In this document: piece after piece, positions 9,356 to 18,300 of the stretch
Layout: each line of letters opens with the position of its first letter
Numbering within the stretch: position 1 is the stretch's first letter
Source: Bacteroidota bacterium
GTDB lineage: Bacteria; Bacteroidota; Bacteroidia; Chitinophagales; Chitinophagaceae
Length of the DNA stretch: 64,000 nucleotides
Direction: 5' to 3'
Assembly (NCBI GenBank): GCA_013287475.1
Contig: JABDDT010000005.1
Coordinates: forward strand, 1-64,000
The notes under the pieces: model-generated
Databases searched by the model: none
What the model saw: only the letters and a program-made list of their open reading frames with translations
Told to the model about the DNA's origin: nothing
Made by a program: the position numbers and the translations under genes

Positions 9356-10105
9356 ATGGAACCGAATAAAGAAATATTAATTGATTATCTGGACCATCAA
9401 CTGAATCTGCAAGATACTGATCAGGTTGAAATCATGGTACAGAATGATAAATCTCTTGCAGACGAATTGCAATATCTGAATATGGCGATTGACACAGTTC
9501 GCCTGAATTCTATCAATGATAAAGTATTATCAATTCGGAAATCACTTCCATATACATCAGCTCTGACTGAAAAACCAGCAAATAACAGGATTCGCAGCAT
9601 ATACAAAATGAGTATGCGGGCTGCCGCTATATTTATACTACTCATAGGAATTGCAGTTTTGTATAAATATTTTACTGTAAGTAGCCCGTCCGTTTATGAA
9701 AAACAATTTACCAGTTATGAGTTAAGCAATTTGAGAGGACAGGAATCACACGACTCAGAAGATGAAGCGTACCAAAATAAAAACTGGAATGAGGTTTTAA
9801 CTATTTTTCAAAAAGGAAATAATAAATCCAATAAGTCAGTATTCCTGGCCGCTATGGCTGAAATGCAATTAAGCAATTTTCCACAGGCTGTTTCACTTTT
9901 CGAAAACATACTGAATAATACACGAGATAACACTTTCCGTGAAGAATCAGAATACTATTTATCACTTGCTTACCTGATGAATCATGAAATAAATAAAAGT
10001 ATCAGATTAATTAATAAAATGAAAGCGGATACCAGTCATACATATCATCCATTGGCCATAAAATTGTCTTCTATTGATCTGAAAATCATAGAGTTAAAAA
10101 AATAA
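9356..10105 (+). CDS. Membrane TPR protein, probable anti-sigma factor
   Basis: 249 residues starting four bases after the sigma gene, so co-translated. An N-terminal acidic helical domain (1-60, ILIDYLDHQLNLQD..) resembles the sigma-binding part of anti-sigma factors, without the zinc-binding His/Cys set. One membrane helix spans about 89-106, preceded by Arg/Lys (N-terminus inside). The C-terminal ~130 residues have TPR-like helices (NKNWNEVLTIFQKG, LSNFPQAVSLFENIL, HEINKSIRLINKM) predicted to lie in the periplasm. Inference: it holds the sigma factor at the membrane, and its periplasmic TPRs sense or bind a partner, possibly the neighbouring TPR-CHAT protein. It could instead be an unrelated TPR membrane protein. 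Confidence 0.7.
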   Translation: MEPNKEILIDYLDHQLNLQDTDQVEIMVQNDKSLADELQYLNMAIDTVRLNSINDKVLSIRKSLPYTSALTEKPANNRIRSIYKMSMRAAAIFILLIGIAVLYKYFTVSSPSVYEKQFTSYELSNLRGQESHDSEDEAYQNKNWNEVLTIFQKGNNKSNKSVFLAAMAEMQLSNFPQAVSLFENILNNTRDNTFREESEYYLSLAYLMNHEINKSIRLINKMKADTSHTYHPLAIKLSSIDLKIIELKK

Positions 10106-10346
10106 AAAAAAGAAGTTACAACCGAAGAAGCGGCGGTTACTAAATATAACAAAGATTAAATCCACTAAGTCATGAAAACCAATAAGAATCCCGTACACCT
10201 TTGAAAACCAAATCCTGAAAAATCAATAAATCCTTTAACCATTGAAAATTTTCTGATCAAATCCCATGAAGAATCCAGTCCAATCCGATGAAATTCAAAA
10301 TCAAAGTCGACGTATCCCTGAAAACACTGAGTAAGTTTAGACAACG

Positions 10347-13160
10347 TTATTTTAAAATTCCAATATTAGCTGTGAAAGGCGTCGACTTTTTTTTCATTCT
10401 TTTTCCAATCAAGAAAAATACAATTGTGCCAAATGCTATTACGAAAGCAGTCCAAATCCAGGGCTGTTTTTTTTTGTATAAACTTCCTGGATCGCCTGTA
10501 AGAATAATATGAGACCAAAAAGCAGGATCCCGGTTCACCGGATTATTTTTGATGAAATCTATTTTGGCTTTTTGCAAAGCCTGTGATTTTGAATATCCCG
10601 CTTCCAGGTATTTATAGAAAATCCTGAATATCTCCGAAGTTGAGTGGTCGTCTGCTTTCCAAAGCGTATTGATGGTACTTGGACATCCAGCATATAAAAA
10701 GGCTCGGGCAAAACTCATTACACCTTCATTTTTAATATACTCTCCCCTTCCGGTTTCACAAGCACTGATTACCATTAATTCGCAGCTGTCCAGTCTGAGC
10801 GAATATATTTCATCCAGAAAAAGAAAATCTTCTGATCGTATACCAGTCGCTGGAAAAAATGCAATATAGGATGCGGATGGATTATCCATGTCAGTGATTG
10901 CATGCGTTGCAAGGTGTACTATTGGACAACTGTTCAGGTTTTTAATGAATTCCTTTTTACTTGCATTCTGATTTTCAAAACGCCGCCCTTTCAACCCGGA
11001 AATCTCTTCTTTTGAATAGGGTAATTTCTCAAGCCAGCCCATTCCTTCAGCTTTCAAATCGGCTCCCTTTTGAGAAAAAGGAGCAAAAGAAAGTACAGGA
11101 TCCTGTACTTCCTGAATATTAAAATATCTGCGATTCTCAACAATAAACCTTGCTGAAAATTCATAGCTGATCGTATGTTTTTCAAGAATCAGGCTGCCAT
11201 CCATATCCCCTTGTAAAGATTCAAATGGAAGAAGAAAAAGAAGCCCGTCAGGAATGATAATCCATTCATCTTTATTTCCTGCCAAACTGATTACAGGTTT
11301 CATGAATTGTATATAAAGGTTCTCTTTTAATCGGTTTGTGTTAACATGCCTGCCACCTTCCGATGTTTGAAGAATCCGGATCCAGGAAATTATATTGCGA
11401 CGAATTGCTTCACCACTATCCAGTTCAATCAGATGGAAAGAGGAATTTGTCAGTACAAATACTTCTATTTTTTCAGAGGTATTATAAAAACTTATTAACG
11501 ATTGATCGGATCCAATGGATTTCTGCAATTGTTCAATGGCCGGAAAATCATCCGAATACTTTAATTGATAAAACCTGTTATCTCCTTCCATTTTCCGGCG
11601 CAGGTTTATTAGTTGAATTTCATAAGCCGATTTTTCATTGTTTATTTTTTGCAATGCCTGCGCATTCACCTCCTCTTCTGCCTTAGAGTTCAGTCGCGCT
11701 ATATTGAATTTAATATTCCTTTCCTGACCCGCAACGTCATTTCCAGTCCTAACGGAAAGTAAAAAACTCCGTTCCCTGAGCTGAGCATTCATTACGGAGG
11801 CTTTATTTTTTTCAGTGATTAGAAACGCAGATTCTTCGTATCCTGTATTTGGGAATAATTTATTTAATTCAAGACAAACAATAAGTGCATTCGTATAAAC
11901 CTCGCTGCTTTTTTGTTTAAGAAGTATCTTGGCATCGTCCATTTCATAGCTTCTTTCAATGTATGAAAGGAATGAAATGGTCGATTGATAAGAATCGTAA
12001 GCAGATTTAAGATCATCGGGATTGGAAGTTCTTTTATATTCCATCTCCCAGGCAGACGCTTTCTTAACCAACACTTCAAACAACCTGTAATAGGCAAAAG
12101 ACCCTGTAAAATTTCCCGGGTTTTTATGTATGTCCTTATCAGTAAAATTTCCAGAAAAAATGATCAGCGATTTCTGAAAATGCCTCAAAGCTGATTCTGG
12201 CTGATTATTAAAAATATCCAGGTCCCCGGAGTATAGTTCATTTACCCCATCATCCAATGAATTGCTGCGAATAGATTTTTTTTCACGCTGATATTGGTTT
12301 AGCCATGCTGAAGCTGAATCGGGATTACCCGTTTCCAATGCCGTCCTTGCCATTTCATTTAGTACCCCGGGTATGGCTCTGACCTTTACTTTTTTGAATG
12401 AAGCCAGGGCTTCGGTATATTGATGTAATCCTGCATAAGCCCTTCCCATATTCATGTATAATGGATCCGGCAATAGTTGGAATTTCAGAATTTTTCTATA
12501 CAGGATGAGCGCCTGTTCAAATAACCCCAATTTATAAAAACAGGTCGCCATATTCAGTTGTAAACTATAAACAAAATCATCTGATGGATTTTTAGCTTCA
12601 ATCAGCTGTAGCGCCTGGTTGAAATAATTTTTACTCTGCAAATAGTTTCCATTATCATAATAAAGAACTCCCAGGGTATTATACAGTCGGATACGATCTT
12701 CAAATGATCCCCACTCCCCCGGACTTTCTTCCGCACGTAAAAGAAAATAACTCGCTGAATCAAAATTGTTGAGGTTATAATAGCCAGAACCACTTAATAC
12801 ATTTAAACTGAATCGTTTTCCCGAATCAGAAGTATATTTCATCGCCTGTAAATAAGAACTGGTTGCCCTGGCATAATCTTTATTAACATCACACATTATA
12901 CCCAGTTTATAATTGGCCTGGTAAAGGAGGCTGTCAATGAATACGGAGCGGGATATACTGTTCAATTCATAAATGACTTCATTGAAACCCGCAATGCATA
13001 CACTATCCTTTAAAGGAGAATTATTGGAAGAATAGAAAAGTCGATCAGCCCTGTTATATTTGGACAATATCGATTTCAATACAGGAGAACCTGGGGAATA
13101 TTGTTTAAATGAATAAATCATCAGGAAAGAGAGGAGTACTAAAAAAACTTTCCCGGACAT
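10347..13160 (-). CDS. Periplasmic TPR-CHAT caspase-like protease with C-terminal membrane anchor
   Basis: 937 residues. N-terminal signal peptide (about 1-18), then tandem TPR-type repeats to about residue 330 (for example GVLYYDNGNYLQSKNYFNQAL, MNMGRAYAGLHQYTEALASF; the first is split here by position only), a helical linker, and a C-terminal CHAT domain. The CHAT His is at 753 (VHLATHA) and the Cys at 801 (VISACETGRGE), so the caspase/separase-type dyad is intact. A C-terminal helix (about 900-919) ends in a basic tail, giving TPR and CHAT domains outside and the tail inside the inner membrane. Known relatives: CHAT proteases include the TPR-CHAT Csx29 of type III-E CRISPR, which acts on a sigma-factor inhibitor. 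Convergent with the sigma/anti-sigma pair. Its start codon lies within a terminator-like hairpin. Confidence 0.88.
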   Translation of the reverse strand: MSGKVFLVLLSFLMIYSFKQYSPGSPVLKSILSKYNRADRLFYSSNNSPLKDSVCIAGFNEVIYELNSISRSVFIDSLLYQANYKLGIMCDVNKDYARATSSYLQAMKYTSDSGKRFSLNVLSGSGYYNLNNFDSASYFLLRAEESPGEWGSFEDRIRLYNTLGVLYYDNGNYLQSKNYFNQALQLIEAKNPSDDFVYSLQLNMATCFYKLGLFEQALILYRKILKFQLLPDPLYMNMGRAYAGLHQYTEALASFKKVKVRAIPGVLNEMARTALETGNPDSASAWLNQYQREKKSIRSNSLDDGVNELYSGDLDIFNNQPESALRHFQKSLIIFSGNFTDKDIHKNPGNFTGSFAYYRLFEVLVKKASAWEMEYKRTSNPDDLKSAYDSYQSTISFLSYIERSYEMDDAKILLKQKSSEVYTNALIVCLELNKLFPNTGYEESAFLITEKNKASVMNAQLRERSFLLSVRTGNDVAGQERNIKFNIARLNSKAEEEVNAQALQKINNEKSAYEIQLINLRRKMEGDNRFYQLKYSDDFPAIEQLQKSIGSDQSLISFYNTSEKIEVFVLTNSSFHLIELDSGEAIRRNIISWIRILQTSEGGRHVNTNRLKENLYIQFMKPVISLAGNKDEWIIIPDGLLFLLPFESLQGDMDGSLILEKHTISYEFSARFIVENRRYFNIQEVQDPVLSFAPFSQKGADLKAEGMGWLEKLPYSKEEISGLKGRRFENQNASKKEFIKNLNSCPIVHLATHAITDMDNPSASYIAFFPATGIRSEDFLFLDEIYSLRLDSCELMVISACETGRGEYIKNEGVMSFARAFLYAGCPSTINTLWKADDHSTSEIFRIFYKYLEAGYSKSQALQKAKIDFIKNNPVNRDPAFWSHIILTGDPGSLYKKKQPWIWTAFVIAFGTIVFFLIGKRMKKKSTPFTANIGILK

Positions 13161-13200
13161 AAACAGGTTTTAAATAGCTCTGTTTTAACGTCCGGGAAAG
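13141..13200 (-). terminator. Terminator-like hairpin spanning the CHAT gene start codon
   Basis: On the minus strand an 11-bp perfect stem, CTTTCCCGGAC (13190-13200) with GTCCGGGAAAG (13148-13158), encloses a second 6-bp stem (13180-13185 with 13161-13166) and is followed by seven T (13147-13141). It terminates the upstream lipoprotein transcript, yet the ATG of the CHAT gene (13158-13160) sits at the base of the 3' arm and the T run encodes its signal peptide. It could act as an attenuator or hide the start codon. Confidence 0.75.
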
Positions 13201-13226
13201 CGCAATATTGTCAGACTTAAAGAGGG

Positions 13227-14132
13227 TTAATTATTATCCCTGACAATAATGATGAGTGGTGGCCTGGGTGAAGGACCCTTGCTCAACAACAAATTATCCA
13301 GCGTATTCACGAGACTACTGGTAATTGAACCAAGTAACCCGCCGGATATATCGGACCTATGATTGTAAAAAACGATTTGCAACCCGATCTTCTGGTTTGC
13401 GTAATTACTATTATCATTCAACCAATAATAGACTGTTGTATTTATGGTTGTACCGTTTATTGGAAGCAGGCCAAACAGGCTGTTTTTCATTGTCTTTTTC
13501 AAATCAATAAATCCTGTTTTCTGATCTATTACTACTCCCTGATTCTTTGCAAAATTATTGTAGTCAAAATCACATCCTTGTCCCTGATTAGTTAAACAGG
13601 GTGCAGGCCAGTTGGGATTGGCGTTGTAATAAGGTTTTGCAATGGTATCACCTAAGGACAGCACGTAAACACTATCCATATATGCCGCACCGGCAACAAT
13701 CAATTGGGACATACAAGTGTCTGTCGTACCATTTTGCACAAAGGCAACATCAAACCGTTCGCCGGTTTCTGATTTGGTCAGATCAATAGCGCCTGTTTTG
13801 GAATCCAAAACCAGTCCGGCAGGCCATGATAAATAAGTTCCCAGAATACCTTGGTTGTTCTGGGGATACACAAAATAGTCGCCGTTAGTGTTGGGCTGCG
13901 GATAAACGATAGAATCTCCATAGTTCGGCGCAAAATTACATCCCTGAACCGGACTGACCGGATAAGGAACAGGTGGCGGCAGCGGCGTAGTTGCCTGCGT
14001 TGTGTCGTGCGGTGGAGTAATTACATTCGTACCCGTATCCGGGTTAGTAGGAACGACTGATTTTTTACATGCTGTTGCACATAAAAAAGTTACTAGCAGG
14101 ATCAATGAACCTTTGTATAGATTTTGTTTCAT
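13227..14132 (-). CDS. Lipoprotein with two related beta-type modules, unknown function
   Basis: 301 residues with a lipoprotein signal peptide (VTFLCATAC, lipid-modified Cys 22), a Pro/Thr-rich spacer (about 28-60), then two similar halves, each with a GC(N/D)F segment and a DxKTG(A/F)IDL(T/K)K motif, suggesting an internal duplication of an Ig/cadherin-like module. The C-terminus (PRPPLIIIVRDNN) is hydrophobic and basic. Probably anchored in the outer membrane. It lies between PorP/SprF and the CHAT gene on the same strand, so a role at the cell surface with the PKD protein is possible. No known function. Confidence 0.75.
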   Translation of the reverse strand: MKQNLYKGSLILLVTFLCATACKKSVVPTNPDTGTNVITPPHDTTQATTPLPPPVPYPVSPVQGCNFAPNYGDSIVYPQPNTNGDYFVYPQNNQGILGTYLSWPAGLVLDSKTGAIDLTKSETGERFDVAFVQNGTTDTCMSQLIVAGAAYMDSVYVLSLGDTIAKPYYNANPNWPAPCLTNQGQGCDFDYNNFAKNQGVVIDQKTGFIDLKKTMKNSLFGLLPINGTTINTTVYYWLNDNSNYANQKIGLQIVFYNHRSDISGGLLGSITSSLVNTLDNLLLSKGPSPRPPLIIIVRDNN

Positions 14133-14281
14133 GGGTATTAGGGATATGGTGAATTACAAATACAAGATAATCGGAAAACCCTGTAAATACAAGGGTTTCC
14201 GCGTATTAATAGCAAAGAAAATGAGTAAAAAACACGGGTAAAAATGCGTCCTGATTTGAAAATTTTCCCATCCGGGGAATA

Positions 14282-15325
14282 CTAAAACCTTGGACACTGC
14301 ACTTCATTCCGGGAGGTCCCATCCGCCGGTTTCTTAAATATATAAATCAGGGAGATTTCAAATCCACCCTGGGCCTGAGAAGCCACTTTAAACCCTGATA
14401 TGTTGACATCATAACTTATTCCAAGGTTAAAACTTCCATAATCCATTCCTACATAAGGAATAATAGCATCAGAAACATTGTTTGCCCGGGCCCATGCGCC
14501 GAAATAAACATTCGCTACTTTGTTATCATCATTGGTTGCAGTTATTTCCAACGCACCTCCAAATACCAATTCACTGGCAGTTGACTGCTTATTATATAAA
14601 GCACTTACATACCATGTTTTCCCTGTACTCGGGGATGGGAAATATCCACCTCCATGAATTGTAAGCCTCGTTGGTATGGTGATATTATCTACGCCAAGGA
14701 ATGATTCTTTTGGCTGATTGATATGATACATGGCAACACCAAAATATACTTCATTGTTTCCATCGAGTGAACCGTTGTATAAAGCACCTGCATTCATATC
14801 GAAATAATTTGCAGCCACTACCTGAAGATTAACCGGTTCAGTTGCTGAGGGAAGCCAGGTCCCGTCAATTTGAAGTCCATCCAGAAAGTGCAGCCTCGGT
14901 CCATCCAGTATTCTATTTGCATAGGTTCCCTGGAAACCCACACCGATCGTTTGTAATCCATTTTCGTCAATGGTTTTGTGGTATGCAGTTGAAAGTGCAA
15001 AATAATTGCTTGTCAATATTCCATTTGCTGTTTTATCCGTCATAGCCATCATGCCGAGACCCCATCGGTCACCTTCAGGCATTCCATTTTGGAATATGGG
15101 CAGATCTACTGATATGGTTGAAGTAACATATGCCTGGTTTATTGTTGGCCATTGATCCCTGTAATTCCCCGCAACGCGAAGATCCCCATTGAATTTACCT
15201 GTTAACGCCGGATTCAGTGTAAGCGGAGAAGCAAAAAATTGAGAAAAATGAGGGTCCTGCGCAGAAACCACGTCAATTATTAGAAACAGTAAAATGAAAA
15301 CATGAAATAGTTTTTTCATTGTCAT
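14282..15325 (-). CDS. PorP/SprF-family T9SS outer-membrane protein
   Basis: Beta-barrel partner of T9SS substrates with a type B sorting domain. From the ATG at 15323-15325 it has 347 residues: signal peptide ending VVSA, then QDPHFSQFFASPLTLNPALTGKF, the family's hallmark start of the mature protein, followed by amphipathic strands and a C-terminal ISLIYIFKK. A start further upstream would overlap the previous gene. It begins 11 bases after the giant PKD gene, the usual substrate-SprF pairing, and probably helps export or attach that protein. Confidence 0.9.
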   Translation of the reverse strand: MTMKKLFHVFILLFLIIDVVSAQDPHFSQFFASPLTLNPALTGKFNGDLRVAGNYRDQWPTINQAYVTSTISVDLPIFQNGMPEGDRWGLGMMAMTDKTANGILTSNYFALSTAYHKTIDENGLQTIGVGFQGTYANRILDGPRLHFLDGLQIDGTWLPSATEPVNLQVVAANYFDMNAGALYNGSLDGNNEVYFGVAMYHINQPKESFLGVDNITIPTRLTIHGGGYFPSPSTGKTWYVSALYNKQSTASELVFGGALEITATNDDNKVANVYFGAWARANNVSDAIIPYVGMDYGSFNLGISYDVNISGFKVASQAQGGFEISLIYIFKKPADGTSRNEVQCPRF

Positions 15326-15336
15326 TTCTATTGCAC

Positions 15337-18300
15337 TTATCTCAATAATTCTACCGTACCCTTTAACACAAAATTTTCTCCTGTAAAACATATCATCTCT
15401 GTAACATATACATAGGTATCGGCGGGCTGTTGAATTCCATTCAGATTTCCGTCCCAGCCATATTTTTTATCATTCGGTGGAAAGTCCGTCCTTGAATATA
15501 AGAGCTGACCCCACCTTGAATAAACCTGGAAGGACTTGACCACTTTGACACCGCTTCCGGTTGGATAGAAATAATCGTTATTTCCATCACCATTCGGACT
15601 GAATGCATTCGCCATATACACACCACTCTGTAAGCAGAGTAATCGTATGTTTACTGAAGTACTGGATGTACACCCCGCAGCGGTGGTTACCGTGACCGTA
15701 TAAGTAGTTGGCGCGAGCGGTGTACTAACCGGCGAAGCGCAATCAGTACAACTCAAATAAGTAGGAGGAGACCAGGCCCATGATACAACATCAGCACTCA
15801 CGGTTGGATCAATCTGAACATCCGATCCTGCTAGAACAGGTTCTGGTGGCGGAATCGTAACTACCGGAAGTGAATCCACCGTAACCTTAATATTTGCAGT
15901 ATCCAGGAAACATTTGTATTTATCTTCTCCTATAACCGTATAATCTGTTGTGACCGTAGGACGAGCAATTACACTATCACCAATTTTGGTATTCAGTGTA
16001 TTAGCTGGCGACCAATTATAATTGAATGCGCCGCCGGACTGAAGGATTGCAAGTCCTCCTATACATATGGTAGTATCCGGAGAATGTTGCATGGGGAAAG
16101 GACCGATGACATGTATTGAATCGTAAGCCATCGCTGTACAACCAACCGGAGATGTTACCTGCAATGCCGTTACAAAATCACCCGGAGTGGTATAAACAAA
16201 TGTCGGATTCAGAATATTTGAAGTATCCCCTGCTGCTCCGGTTCCAAAATCCCAATGATAAGTCAGTGGATATCCCAGTGTATCTGCAACAAAACTTACA
16301 ACATGCGGACCGTATGAAATGGAACCTGTACCACATAGTGTAACCGGAGGACCCAGAGCTGCAAACAGCGTGTCCATCAATATCTGATGATCTGATTTAT
16401 AAGACATCTGACATCCGGTTGAATCCGTAAGAATGAGAGCTGGTGTAAATAAACCAGGTAAAATATATGTATGAACCGCTATTGAATCCTGTGTTGTTAT
16501 TACCGTTCCGTCTCCAAAATCCCAGGTATATGATCCGATATAACTTGCAGTAGCATGTAATGTATCAGTTGCAGGTACACAGGCCTGATCGAGCGTGGAA
16601 TAGAGTTTTGCGAATGGTCCCTTCACAATAATTGTATCATAGGAGATAACTGAAATACCATTTGCACCATATCCGGTTAGAGAGACGATATATGTACCAG
16701 GGATATCATATTCATATTTTGGAGTGATCTTGTTATCTGCAGTCCCCTTTCCATCTCCAAAATCCCAATGCAAACCCGTAGTATTTACCGGATAAGCTGT
16801 AAAATTTACAAACAAAGGCGGGCAACTGGAGTTATTGTAGTAATAAGATGAATCTGTAAATGGTGCAGAAATTGTTTGTATTTGTAAAGGCTGAACAAGA
16901 GAATCGATGCATGTCCCGGCCATTGTCGGAAAAGCAATCAGTGTAACCGTATCCGTTCCTACATTCGGAAATGTAACTACTATGGAATCAGGATTTGTAA
17001 AAGTTGCGCCACTTCCTGAAATGCGCCAAAGATAATTTACCCCTGTATTTTTAACTGAAGTGTTATAAAATGTAATGGGAAATCCCGGCGTAATAGCTGT
17101 CGGTTTCCAGTAAAAATTCGCCTTGGCACCATAAACTAAGACCTGGGTGATCGAAAGTTTTGCAGTTGCTTTACAACCATTCGAATCAGTCACCGTTAAC
17201 TGAGGATTATAAGTTCCTGGAAGAGCATACATATGTTGTACTGTGTCACCTGTGGGTATTGTGACCGAATTTCCATCCCCGAAATTCCATTGCCATAAAA
17301 TAATTGGTACGCCATTGACCGGCTGAGAAGAATCAGTAAAGATTACAGGCGCATGATAACAAAGTTGGTTTTCGTCTCCGAATTTTGCAACCGGACCTAT
17401 AATATGAATCGGTATATAATTGCTCGTATCATAGCATCCAAAAAATCCGGATTTAATTATAACCCGAATGCTATCCTTTCCGGCAATCAGACCAGAAACA
17501 TTTCCTGCAAATGAATTTTTAATATTGGTACCCCCGGAAGGATTAAATAATGTACCATCGTTATACTGCCATTTATAAATATTATAGTAAGTATTTGATC
17601 CTGCAGATTTTCGCTGGTAATTCGTATCCAGTCCGTTGATAACAACCGGAAGCGTGGAGCTTGCGCAAATTGTATCCTTTGTTGAACTTAATACCGGGCT
17701 CTGTTTAGAAAGTACATATACAGGTACAGGTCCGGTTGTTTGAATACATGTTCCATATGTTACTGTAACCGATGCCGCATATACACCACCTTTCGGATAG
17801 TGATGATTTTTTGTGGGTATATAAACATAATCTGTATCATTCGGTGACCCGTCCCCATAACTCCATATGTATTGCGATCCACCAGGAGGGGCAACTGTTA
17901 GCGCAACACTCAACCGGTCACTGTCACAGTTATTCACTATTGTAAGTGTAGGTATAGGAGTCGTTTTTACATAACGGGTGATCGTGGAAGTATCGTTTTT
18001 ACAGCCAGGGCTGGAAGCAATCAGCGTCATATTATAAGAACCGGAATCCTGGTACAGGTGCGTATGATAAATATTATTATTGACATCCGATTTGCCGTCT
18101 CCGTAAAACCAGGTGAACTTTGCTGCACTATCATCCAGGTTATGAAATGTTTCCAATTGATTGGTTGCGCAGGGTAATGAATCCAGTGCATTAAAAATTG
18201 CATGTGGTTTAGGATAAACGATAATAGTGTCGGATGGAAATGCGCCGCCGGAACATCCATGTATCGTTGTAAAACTCAGGTTGATAATATAGGTTCCAGG

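Noticed and set aside
10288-10512. Open frame on the plus strand after the anti-sigma gene
   Set aside because: It overlaps the 3' end of the CHAT gene in antisense and its composition is not protein-like, so I treat it as a shadow.
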